The notes under the pieces were generated by a model. That model worked only from the letters and a program-made list of their open reading frames with translations. It did no database searches and had not been told where the DNA came from. A stretch of DNA of 64,000 bases from Tectiglobus sp965247245. Lineage in GTDB: Bacteria > Pseudomonadota > Alphaproteobacteria > Rhizobiales > Hyphomicrobiaceae. Numbering within the stretch: position 1 is the stretch's first letter; every line of letters starts with the position of its first letter. The stretch covers positions 2,294,001 through 2,358,000 of the forward strand of contig CBDFGV010000003.1 of NCBI GenBank assembly GCA_965247245.1. The letters run 5' to 3'. The translations under genes were made by a program, and so were the position numbers. Positions 52,495-60,733 of the stretch are shown piece after piece.

Positions 52495-52938
52495 TTAGAA
52501 GAGATACTTGGCCGTGATAGTCAGTTGCCTAGTGGCTGGCACGTCAACACGGCCCCTCTGAAAAGTTGGAGGGCTCATCGGGCCGATCGAGGGATTGTTG
52601 GCAAGTCCAACACCCGACAATGGCATTCCCATGAAGTTCGTCTCCGGTTTGCCTAGAAGCTTCTCATCATGAAACATCGAGACCGCATATGTGCCCGCCG
52701 GAAGATCTGTGAAAGCCACACGCGGTTGGGACGCTGGCGCCGAGAGAGTTTTCCAAGGTTGTCCTTTGGCGCAGTTAGGAAAGCCCTGGTCGTTTGCGCG
52801 CCACAAGCATACGACGACGTTTCCTTGCGCATTACGCAAGCCGTTGACTGAAACTTCGAGGCCGAGTGCAGCTGATGCAAATACAAAGCAGCTAGAAAAT
52901 AGGCCGAGCAATAGCGTTAGCCGAGTACGTGGTTTCAT
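52495..52938 (-). CDS. Secreted DUF2141 protein
   Basis: A 147-residue protein with a signal peptide (about 1-28) and one DUF2141 domain: VSVNGLRNAQGNVVVCLW, then PAGTYAVSMFHDEKLLGKPE and NFMGMPLSGVGLANNP. The fold is a small beta-sandwich of unknown role, common near exporters and carotenoid genes. ATG 52938 gives a clean signal peptide; an ATG at 52998 is upstream. It lies between the SGNH gene and the DevBCA exporter on the same strand. Confidence 0.85.
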   Translation of the reverse strand: MKPRTRLTLLLGLFSSCFVFASAALGLEVSVNGLRNAQGNVVVCLWRANDQGFPNCAKGQPWKTLSAPASQPRVAFTDLPAGTYAVSMFHDEKLLGKPETNFMGMPLSGVGLANNPSIGPMSPPTFQRGRVDVPATRQLTITAKYLF

Positions 52939-53034
52939 CGTACGACTCCATTTGCCAAAATCTTCTGATATGTGGTGTGTCGGCCGGTTGTACCGCACTC
53001 GGAAAAGTGTTGTTCAATCCGGCCTAGGCTCATC

Positions 53035-53796
53035 TCATCTTTCGTCTTTTACGATCCTGCCGTCCTCCATTGTTATGATCCGGTCCGCCATCTCGAGAAT
53101 GCGATTGTCGTGCGTGACCATCAGGATTGTCGTACCGCGATGCGCTGCAAGACGTTTCAACATTGCCACCACGTCGCGACCGGTATCCTTGTCCAAAGCA
53201 GCAGTGGGCTCGTCTGCAAAAACGATGTCCGGATTTCCGATAAGTGCGCGGGCGACCGCGACGCGTTGCTTTTGGCCACCAGACAGATTGCCCGGCAGAT
53301 AGTCGATCCGATCTTCCAGTCCCAAGAGGGTCAGAAGATGCGTGGCCGCTTGCTGCCAGTTGGTCATCGCATGCTGGCCGTGCACCTCCAGACCCATACG
53401 AACATTCTGAATGGCCGTCAGACTCTCGTGCAGGTTATGCGCCTGGAAGATAAACCCGAGCCGACGGCGCGCCTGCACGAGACGGCGCTCGTCAGCTTCG
53501 TGCAGTTCATTACCAAATAGCTTCACACTGCCCATCTCGACGCGTCGCAAACATCCAACGAGTGTCAGCAAAGTTGTTTTGCCCGAGCCCGACGCACCCA
53601 TCAGTATTGTCAATTCTCCGCGGTTGATCGTGAGATCAATATCAAACAACACCTGCTTGCGTGCTTCGCCACTCCCGAAGGCGTGACCCAGCATGGTCGT
53701 CACAATCGGAGCTGCTTCGCGCCCACACGAACTAACGTACTCGGAAGAGTATTGTCTCGGGCTCTTGCTTTCGGGCTCGGTTAAGAGATCGTCCAC
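53035..53796 (-). CDS. devA: DevA-type ABC exporter ATPase
   Basis: ATPase of a DevBCA/MacB-like exporter, 253 residues from the GTG at 53796, which has GGGAG upstream and leaves a 10-base gap after devC. A longer frame overlapping devC has less support. Walker A is GASGSGKTT, the signature LSGGQKQRVAVARAL, Walker B IVFADEPTAALD. In cyanobacteria DevBCA exports glycolipids with TolC; the alphaproteobacterial substrate is unknown. Confidence 0.87.
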   Translation of the reverse strand: MDDLLTEPESKSPRQYSSEYVSSCGREAAPIVTTMLGHAFGSGEARKQVLFDIDLTINRGELTILMGASGSGKTTLLTLVGCLRRVEMGSVKLFGNELHEADERRLVQARRRLGFIFQAHNLHESLTAIQNVRMGLEVHGQHAMTNWQQAATHLLTLLGLEDRIDYLPGNLSGGQKQRVAVARALIGNPDIVFADEPTAALDKDTGRDVVAMLKRLAAHRGTTILMVTHDNRILEMADRIITMEDGRIVKDER

Positions 53797-53806
53797 AGCA
53801 ATCTCC

Positions 53807-54982
53807 CTAAAACAAATCAGCCGGATCGGCGGCTGCGAGGCGGCGCGTGGCAATCGCGCCAGAAATCATGCACATCATTATTGTGCCAGCGAGGACGAGC
53901 AGCGGTCGCGTCATATCCATCACAATTGGCAGACCAGTCGCCGAAGAAGCCGCACCATAGAGCGCTATGGAAATGAGGACGCCGGGAACAAAACCCAACA
54001 GCGCAAGGATCAATGCCTCTTCGAAGACAATGCCAAGGAAGTAGCTGTCCCGATACCCAATCGCCTTCAGCGTTGCATATTCGGCCAGATGGTCAGCAAC
54101 ATCGGTCGAAAGCACCTGATAGACGATGATGATGCCGACCATGATCCCGATAATGACACCAAAGCCGAACACGACGCCGATAGGTCGCTCGGTCATTTGA
54201 TAGCTTTGATCCGCATTCGCGGTCTCACCCAAGGTGTTCACCGCAGTATCTACGGATGGCAGAACGCTTCTGAGTTCGCGAACGACTACAGATGGATCCA
54301 CCCCAGGCTTGGATTTCAGAAAAATGTAGTTAGGAGCACCAGACGCGCGTGTACCGAATAATCTAAGAAACGTCTGATCCGACACAACGAGGTAGCCATC
54401 TGCGTCAAAGCCGGCGCCAACTTCAAACACCCCCTCAATAGAAAGCGTCTGCCCTGCTGCCTCAAACCTATGTGGTTGACCCGAGGCAATTGACTTTACA
54501 AGTGATGGAGGGACGCTTCGTGTCTTTGCATCCAGCAAGGCGACATTCTCAAGTCGTAAGCGGTCACGCATAGCGAGGATTGTTGGATTGCGCAGCGGCG
54601 CGGCGTCAGGATCCACCCCAAACACCCGCAAGCTACTTGTCCCGCCATCTTCTCTTTCCCAAGTGAGCGTCCCGACATAGACCGCCGTTGCGCTCGCGAT
54701 CCCATCCACTGAGAGCGCTTGATAGAGCCGACGACGCGGCAGAGTTCCTGCATCGCCTAACGTGTTTGTTTCCGGCGAATAGACCAGAATGTCCGCGTCA
54801 AACAGCAAGTAGGGAAACTTAGTCGACTCAGACAGAGCTCCCATGAATCCCAACTGCATGAATATCAGTATGTTGGCAAAGGAAACGCCGGCGACTGCAG
54901 CAAGCAAGCGCATGCGGTTATGGACGAGTTGCAACCAACCGATGGGCAATCGACCGAGAATGCTGGTGAGCAAGCCGGTCAT
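53807..54982 (-). CDS. devC: DevC-type ABC exporter permease (FtsX family)
   Basis: A 391-residue permease with four transmembrane helices: one near the N-terminus (AAVAGVSFANILIFMQLGFM) and three after a large periplasmic domain (GVVFGFGVIIGIMVGIIIVY, LILALLGFVPGVLISIALYG, LLVLAGTIMMCMISGAIATR). LAEYATLKAIGYRDSYFLGI is the FtsX-family cytoplasmic loop. Its start overlaps devB by four bases and devA follows ten bases on. Confidence 0.88.
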   Translation of the reverse strand: MTGLLTSILGRLPIGWLQLVHNRMRLLAAVAGVSFANILIFMQLGFMGALSESTKFPYLLFDADILVYSPETNTLGDAGTLPRRRLYQALSVDGIASATAVYVGTLTWEREDGGTSSLRVFGVDPDAAPLRNPTILAMRDRLRLENVALLDAKTRSVPPSLVKSIASGQPHRFEAAGQTLSIEGVFEVGAGFDADGYLVVSDQTFLRLFGTRASGAPNYIFLKSKPGVDPSVVVRELRSVLPSVDTAVNTLGETANADQSYQMTERPIGVVFGFGVIIGIMVGIIIVYQVLSTDVADHLAEYATLKAIGYRDSYFLGIVFEEALILALLGFVPGVLISIALYGAASSATGLPIVMDMTRPLLVLAGTIMMCMISGAIATRRLAAADPADLF

Positions 54983-56265
54983 TCAGCTGCTCCGGTAAGG
55001 ATGCGTGCTTCGACCTGAAGATTCGTAAAGCGAGACGCAATCTTGGACGCCTCTTCATCGAGCGCGACGACGACCTCAACAATGCGCGCATCTGTATTGG
55101 CAGCTGGGTCCGCATCAATGACGGACTGCTTCTTGACTTGCAGTCCGATGCGTTCGACGCGACCGTTCAAGTCTTTGGGCAGCGCTACCGCTGACAGTGT
55201 CACGGCCGAACCTTTGGTCACCAAGGCAATCTGACTTTGATAGACTTCGAGCTTAGCCGTCATGCGGGAGATATCGCCAAGGTCAACGACACCTTCTTCG
55301 CCAGGCTTCTCTCCAGCTTGCGCGTGAATCTCCAGGACTGTTCCTGCGAACGGTGCTCTGACGTAGGCCTGTTCCAGATCCTCTGTTGCCTGCTGCAATT
55401 CAGCTTTGGCAGCTGTGACGTTGCCCATAGCCACCACTACATCGGACTGCTGGTCAATGTTACCAGAACCATATCGGCTGAGCGTCGCCGTGAGACGCAC
55501 CACCTCGTGCTCCGCTTCTCTAGCTGCGGCGAGCTTCTGATCATAAGTGGCCTTTGAGACAACACGCCGTTCGAACAAACCTTTAGTTCTCGCAAAGTCT
55601 TGTTGCGTTTGCGCGGCCGTCGCCTTGGCACGTGCGAGTGCTGCTTCGGACTCGCGGCGACTGGCAGCAACTGATGCCCGTGTTTGCTCAAGCGATGCAG
55701 CGCGCAACTGGACTGTGGATCTCGCACTTGCAACGGCGGCTTTCAGGCGAGCTTCGTTGTCGAGTACCGCTATAATCTGTCCATCGATTACCTGATCACC
55801 TTCGCTGACTTTCAGAGCCTTGAGGCGCGCATCGCGAACACCGGAGGCCGGCGCCAATGTGGCGATGTCCCCTGATGGGATCAGCTTGCCGAGCGCGACA
55901 ATGGTACCGCGAACGCTGCCATCCGCGGTCGCATTGGCTTGTCGATTGATGGGAATGGCAATCGGTGTCGATGTGCCACCACCTGGCTCAAGCCCAAGGG
56001 TCTGCATAGCCCATTGAAGGCCCGGTGGCTGCCGGTAAAGACCAATGAGACCGCCTGCGGCGACAGACACGACAATCGCAAGGCTAAGCAGGGTGCCCCA
56101 AACCATCCATCGATGAGGCAGTGCAAATCGGGGTCTTTGCTTTATCCGCGTCGCTGTGCGCTCGACGACCTGGAGAGGCAATTTCGCAGCTTCAGTGTTA
56201 TCATTTCCATGCGAACTGCGCCGATCACGGTTGACAGTGGCAGCGTTAACTTGGGAACTGCTCAT
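54979..56265 (-). CDS. devB: DevB-type membrane fusion protein
   Basis: A 428-residue periplasmic adaptor anchored by one helix at 53-77. It has a lipoyl half (LKVSEGDQVIDGQIIAVLDN), a long hairpin of coiled coil (about 180-285, Ala/Arg/Glu-rich), the second lipoyl half (YVRAPFAGTVLEIHAQAG) and a C-terminal beta-barrel. First gene of the exporter; the TetR gene is divergent, with a palindrome between them. An outer-membrane TolC partner is needed and is not in the window. Confidence 0.87.
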   Translation of the reverse strand: MSSSQVNAATVNRDRRSSHGNDNTEAAKLPLQVVERTATRIKQRPRFALPHRWMVWGTLLSLAIVVSVAAGGLIGLYRQPPGLQWAMQTLGLEPGGGTSTPIAIPINRQANATADGSVRGTIVALGKLIPSGDIATLAPASGVRDARLKALKVSEGDQVIDGQIIAVLDNEARLKAAVASARSTVQLRAASLEQTRASVAASRRESEAALARAKATAAQTQQDFARTKGLFERRVVSKATYDQKLAAAREAEHEVVRLTATLSRYGSGNIDQQSDVVVAMGNVTAAKAELQQATEDLEQAYVRAPFAGTVLEIHAQAGEKPGEEGVVDLGDISRMTAKLEVYQSQIALVTKGSAVTLSAVALPKDLNGRVERIGLQVKKQSVIDADPAANTDARIVEVVVALDEEASKIASRFTNLQVEARILTGAAE

Positions 56266-56307
56266 GCTCTCAGCGCCTTAATTGCTGTCATTGGCTGCCG
56301 GGCCAAT

Positions 56308-56337
56308 ATTTAATGACTGACTCGTCGGTCATTAAAT
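56308..56337. promoter_or_regulatory. Palindromic operator between tetR and devBCA
   Basis: Perfect 10-bp arms ATTTAATGAC (56308-56317) and GTCATTAAAT (56328-56337) around a 10-base spacer that itself extends the symmetry (TGAC..CG). It is midway between the divergent starts at 56265 and 56388. Ideal for a TetR dimer controlling both genes. Confidence 0.75.
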
Positions 56338-56387
56338 AATCTAAGCACTTTGAGCTTGCAAGAGTGAACGAAAAGGCAACTGCAGAA

Positions 56388-57017
56388 ATGAATGCAAAAC
56401 GGGGTCGTCCTGCCCGACGTGGGCGTGACTCAGAGATATTGAATGCTGGTTTTCAGGAGTTTGCTGAGAAGGGCTTTGACGGCGCTCGTCTCGATCAAGT
56501 TGCTGCACGCGCAGGTATCGCAAAGGGAACGCTTTATCTTTACTACGAGAATAAAGAGGCGCTGTTCGAGGCGGCCGTAAGATCTCGCATTTCACCAATT
56601 CTTGGCAAGGTCACGCGTCTTGTTGATTTCTATCCAGGACCAACGCGTCTTCTGCTGCGCGTGATGTTTCGCTTCATGTATCGCCAGATCGAGAAAGGCG
56701 ACATGCGAACCGTTATGCGGATTATGATCGCAGAAGGCGAACGGTTCCCGTCATTGACCGAGTTCTACTACCGCGAATTCATCTCGCAAATGATGCAGGT
56801 GCTCGAAAAGATTATCGCCAAGGGAGTGGCGAGCGGCGAACTCCGTGATGGGGCAGCTACTCGCTTACCCATGGTCGTCATTGCACCAGGCATCATGGCG
56901 TCGATCTGGCAGATGGTGTTCCAGCCTTACCATCCGATCAAACTCGAAGAGTTTCTTGAGGCCCACATCGACCTCATCATGAACGGTATCAGTCAAGAAC
57001 CCGACGCCAGGAAGTAA
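56388..57017 (+). CDS. TetR-family regulator of the DevBCA exporter
   Basis: A 209-residue regulator. The N-terminal helix-turn-helix is clear (ILNAGFQEFAEKGFDGARLD, QVAARAGIAKGTLYLYYENK), followed by an all-helical ligand-binding domain. I use ATG 56388; the GTG at 56364 is possible. Divergent from devBCA with a strong palindrome between, so it probably represses the exporter and itself until a ligand binds. Confidence 0.87.
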   Translation: MNAKRGRPARRGRDSEILNAGFQEFAEKGFDGARLDQVAARAGIAKGTLYLYYENKEALFEAAVRSRISPILGKVTRLVDFYPGPTRLLLRVMFRFMYRQIEKGDMRTVMRIMIAEGERFPSLTEFYYREFISQMMQVLEKIIAKGVASGELRDGAATRLPMVVIAPGIMASIWQMVFQPYHPIKLEEFLEAHIDLIMNGISQEPDARK

Positions 57018-57241
57018 CCTAGCTTCAACCAACTTAAGTACACTAGGAGAGACCACGCTTAATGTCCGCTGTGTGGACATCGCGTCGTTGATGCGATGCA
57101 GCACCTCGATCCGTGCCCATTTCCGCTTTTGCGATTACGCATGGATGATGTGCTCGGAGCATGCTGCACTTGCTCAGGTCCGAAAATGGCTCGTGCTTCC
57201 GTGCCGTTTCGGGCAGAGCGTGTCCGCTCTACCCAGGTACT

Positions 57242-57877
57242 TCAGACCTCGACAGATTCAGCGATTTCAAGCGCGTCGTCCACCTCAATCCCGAGATATC
57301 TAACGGTGCTTTCAATCTTGGTGTGCCCGAGCAGCAACTGGACTGCTCGCAAGTTGCCGGTTCGCTTGTAGATTAGGGTAGCTTTCGTTCGCCGCAATGA
57401 GTGGGTGCCATAGAGTGCCGGATCGAGCCCAACAGCAGCCAGCCATTGCTTCAGGAGGCGAGCGTACTGCCTTGCCGTGAGATGTCCATCCTCGTCGGCT
57501 CGCCCTAGGAACAAGTACTGGCCTGGCACGCGCCGGGTGGCCTTGAGATAGGCATCAATCGCCTCCCGAGACTGTTCAGTCAGTTCGAACTTGACCGGTC
57601 GCCCGGTCTTCTTCTGTCGAACTGTTGCGCGATCGAGCGTCAATCCGCGCGGAGCTACGTCCTCAACTCTGACCGCTACGACATCGCAACCGCGCAACTT
57701 GCTATCGATTGCAAGGTTGAACAGCGCGAGATCTCAAGTATCCCTTTCCAATTGAAGCTTGGTGCGGATGGCCCAGACGTGCTTCGGTCGCAAAGGTGGC
57801 GTGGGTCCAATCAGCTTGCCTTTGTTCCATGGTTCGCGGTCGGCGTTCGGATAGATCGGGTTGAAGTTCTCAGTCAT
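57242..57877 (-). pseudogene. Tyrosine-type site-specific integrase with one in-frame stop
   Basis: The frame begins at ATG 57877 (AAGGAG upstream) with MTENFNPIYPNADREPWNKG and continues in one frame to 57242, interrupted only by a TGA at 57736-57734 (codon 48), where a CGA arginine would restore a protein of 211 codons. The catalytic part downstream is intact: THSLRRTKATLIYKRTGNLR, LGHTKIESTVRYLG (Arg, His, Tyr). Without the N-terminal part it is unlikely to work. It is a likely relic of the mobile DNA that also left the tRNA-Lys scar, though the link is not proven. Confidence 0.8.
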
Positions 57878-58081
57878 GACTTACTCCTTGAGTTTCAGGG
57901 AGAAGAAAACTTGAGAATTCACGTTCGCTTACGGGATCGAGTGACAAGAACAAGGTAAATCATCTGCAGGCGGAGAGACGAAATTGACTCACATCGGTCA
58001 CCTGGGTCTCTGATCAGATCGGTGCTCTATTGTCGAATGCAATTTGTGCGTAACTCTAAACGGAAAGCCAGCTGACATAAT

Positions 58082-59011
58082 CTAGTATCCCAACTCCCAA
58101 TCCCAAACTGGGAATGGTTGCTCTCGTCTTTCAATCCTTTTGATGTTCTGAACGATCTGCTCGATCGCGGAAACATCCTTCGTTGGTCCGGCGGCATGCG
58201 GTGTTACATGGACTTGAGGATGTTCCCAGAACGGATGGTCATTGGGCAGTGGTTCGACAGCAAACACATCCAATGCAGCCGCTGCAATCTGGCCGCTATC
58301 CAGAGCCGATATAAGATCATCGTCGTGAACAACTGGACCACGACCAATGTTAATCAGGAAGCTTCCCGCACTCATTTGCGCAAATCGATCACGATTGAGA
58401 AGGCCGCTGGTCTGCGATGTTAGCGGCAGGACGGAGACAACGATTGTCGACTTCGCGAGCAACGTCGGCAGCTGGTCCAGTCCAGCATAGCACTCTACCG
58501 AAGGAACTGTTTTGTGCGTTCGCGACCAGCCCGCAACTTTGAATCCCATTTCGGCAAACATCTGCGCGATAGGTGTGCCCATGCCACCAAGTCCTAGAAC
58601 ACCAATGCAGTGTTCTGTGACGTCGCGATAGGGGTGGCGCTGCCACATGCCTTGCCGCTGCTGTTGCGCATAGACATGAAAGTTGCGCTGAAAATGTAGT
58701 GCCCAGTACAAGGCAAAATGGGACATGTCGCGCACAGAAACATCGTCGACCAACCGCACGATGGGAACGTTTCTTGGGACATCTGGATCCCGTAGAATAT
58801 GATCGCAGCCGGCACCAATCGAGAAGATGGCTTTGAGGTTAGGATAGCGTTTCAAATCGCCGATAGGTGGCATCCAGGTCAAGACGTACTCGACGTCTTC
58901 AATCGACTCGATGTTCGGAAGTACCTCGAACTTGTGATCAGGTAACCGGATCGCAATCTCGCGACGCCACAGATCTTCGTCTCCTGCCTCCCAACTAAAA
59001 AGCACTGACAT
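58082..59011 (-). CDS. ghrA: Glyoxylate/hydroxypyruvate reductase A
   Basis: D-2-hydroxyacid dehydrogenase reducing glyoxylate to glycolate (and hydroxypyruvate to glycerate) with NADPH, 309 residues. GhrA features include IFSIGAGCDHIL near the N-terminus, the Rossmann loop GVLGLGGMGTPIAQMF with an SRT after beta2 (GWSRTHK, favouring NADPH), INIGRGPVV carrying the catalytic Arg, and HVTPHAAGPT with the catalytic His. It follows an FAD oxidoreductase gene by nine bases, implying one operon. Confidence 0.9.
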   Translation of the reverse strand: MSVLFSWEAGDEDLWRREIAIRLPDHKFEVLPNIESIEDVEYVLTWMPPIGDLKRYPNLKAIFSIGAGCDHILRDPDVPRNVPIVRLVDDVSVRDMSHFALYWALHFQRNFHVYAQQQRQGMWQRHPYRDVTEHCIGVLGLGGMGTPIAQMFAEMGFKVAGWSRTHKTVPSVECYAGLDQLPTLLAKSTIVVSVLPLTSQTSGLLNRDRFAQMSAGSFLINIGRGPVVHDDDLISALDSGQIAAAALDVFAVEPLPNDHPFWEHPQVHVTPHAAGPTKDVSAIEQIVQNIKRIERREQPFPVWDWELGY

Positions 59012-59020
59012 ATTCTGTCC

Positions 59021-60331
59021 TCAAAACTCCTTAGCGCCGGCGCGATGCATTGCGTGAAGTCGCCATGCGATACCAAGATCTAATATCGGCCGCGGGGGAA
59101 GGCGTTTGCCCATTGGCATTGAGAGAATAGACGTCAAGAGCTCGCTGTCGTGTGCCTCGATGTATTCGGCCAATAAACGCCCAGATGCCGCCCCTCGCGT
59201 CATTGGCGAAACGTCGTTCGTCAATACCGCAAAAAGGCCAGGCTCAATCTCTCCAAAGACCGCACCGTTGTTGGTCGTAAACGCCATGATACCTCCCCAG
59301 CTGTGTTCAAACTTCACATGTTGGAAGTGGGGCCAACGGGCGAGCATGGCATCGCGATGCAACTTGGCACATGCAGCAACGGTGTCGGGGCCGGGCGGTG
59401 CGCCAGGGGCAAACGTAAACTTGTTGCGAACGAATAGTCGACCATCGCGCGTGAGCCGGATCGTGGCGCCGTTCTCGGAGGATGCCAGCAATCCGAACTC
59501 ACCTTCGATCCCGAATGTCGCACGGTTCTCATCCGACAGCGGTTCGGTCAAGCTTGCATATGTCGCCATCGGAACATAGCGATTGCGGGCAACTCCGAAG
59601 GCCTGCATGAACACGCCCGCCGCGAGGATCACCTGATCGGCCTGGACTCGGCCGTCCGGCGTCTCGATCTTGAAAGTCCTACCTTCTCGTTGAATTCCGG
59701 TAACGGGGCTCTCTTCGAATAGATCAACATTCTCGGGAAGTGTACGGGCCAGGCCGGCAACCATGGCCGCCGGGTTGACGAGTGCGTTTCCAGGCACGTG
59801 CAGTCCGCGAAGATAGAACGGTGTTCCGAGGTCGTGGAACATACGGTCATGGTCCAACCGCTCGAATGGCATTTCCAACGCTTCGAGCGTCGTGGCAATT
59901 TCGTCGAGGTGCTTTTCTCCGTCACGCCCGGCAGAACCGTACAAGCGCCCCCAGTCGCTCCAGTCGCATTGGATCTGATAGTCGCGAACAGTCTCGCGCA
60001 GATGCTCAAGTCCTGCAGCCCAGAGGTTGGCGTTCCGGCGCAATACACTCAGTGCTTTGGGCTCACCGTGGGAATGCATATTCAGCATGAAGCCTGCGTT
60101 CCTGCCGGATGCACCGAACCCTGCTCTTTCAGCCTCGAGTAATGCGATCGTTTCGTCAGGGCGCAACTCAGCTAGCCGCCTGGCAACTGATACGCCGCAA
60201 ATCCCCGCACCGACAATGACCGTGCGGTAGCGTTGGTCAGACGATAGCTTTTGTGCTGGAGCATGGTTGGGTGCGGTGATCCACCAACCATTGGAGTCCT
60301 CATGCTTTGGAACGATTGGTTTCCGTCGCAT
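59021..60331 (-). CDS. FAD-dependent amine/amino-acid oxidoreductase (DAO family)
   Basis: A 436-residue flavoprotein from ATG 60331 (GGGGAG upstream). The dinucleotide-binding motif is VIVGAGICGVSVARRLAEL with Glu at the end of beta2 (LLEAERAGFGASGRNAG, the DAO flavin site). The C-terminal FTTNNGAVFGEIEPGLFAVL closes the flavin fold. Relatives oxidise glycine derivatives, gamma-glutamyl-putrescine or D-amino acids. Pairing with GhrA suggests a product such as glyoxylate. Confidence 0.88.
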   Translation of the reverse strand: MRRKPIVPKHEDSNGWWITAPNHAPAQKLSSDQRYRTVIVGAGICGVSVARRLAELRPDETIALLEAERAGFGASGRNAGFMLNMHSHGEPKALSVLRRNANLWAAGLEHLRETVRDYQIQCDWSDWGRLYGSAGRDGEKHLDEIATTLEALEMPFERLDHDRMFHDLGTPFYLRGLHVPGNALVNPAAMVAGLARTLPENVDLFEESPVTGIQREGRTFKIETPDGRVQADQVILAAGVFMQAFGVARNRYVPMATYASLTEPLSDENRATFGIEGEFGLLASSENGATIRLTRDGRLFVRNKFTFAPGAPPGPDTVAACAKLHRDAMLARWPHFQHVKFEHSWGGIMAFTTNNGAVFGEIEPGLFAVLTNDVSPMTRGAASGRLLAEYIEAHDSELLTSILSMPMGKRLPPRPILDLGIAWRLHAMHRAGAKEF

Positions 60332-60733
60332 GCCACTCCCCAATTAAAACACTTGTCCTGTGACGGGATCGTCACTTCATCGACTACTTAACCAATGTGT
60401 CTCATACTTCAAGTCACATGGCCATGCCAGAGTCAGCCTGACACCTGCGCACGTTGGAGTATCAACGCGAGGTTGGATCCTTCTCTTTTGCGCGGATGCA
60501 AGCATGCCTGTTCTCATCGCTTAATCAAGCTATGGGCCATACCTGCTATTGGGGGCAGCAGCGGACATGATATCCTGTTACTGGACCTTTCTCTTGGTGA
60601 CCCGAAGCAGACGTCTAGCAGCAGCCAACTCTTCTCGATGGTAGGTCCGCTTGCGGCGGAAGCAGACGTCAAGTGTTTCCGCAGTCGCCGGCGAGCAACG
60701 CCTAGCGCCAAGTCAGCAACAAGAGCGCTAAGA
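60332..60733. other. Intergenic region, nothing certain
   Basis: About 400 bases between the divergent-looking DAO gene and the stop of the diguanylate cyclase gene. The sequences GCCAAGTCAGC and GATCAAACAGCGG near 60710 resemble the 103-nt repeat tail, but spacing differs, so I do not call a copy. Confidence 0.4.
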
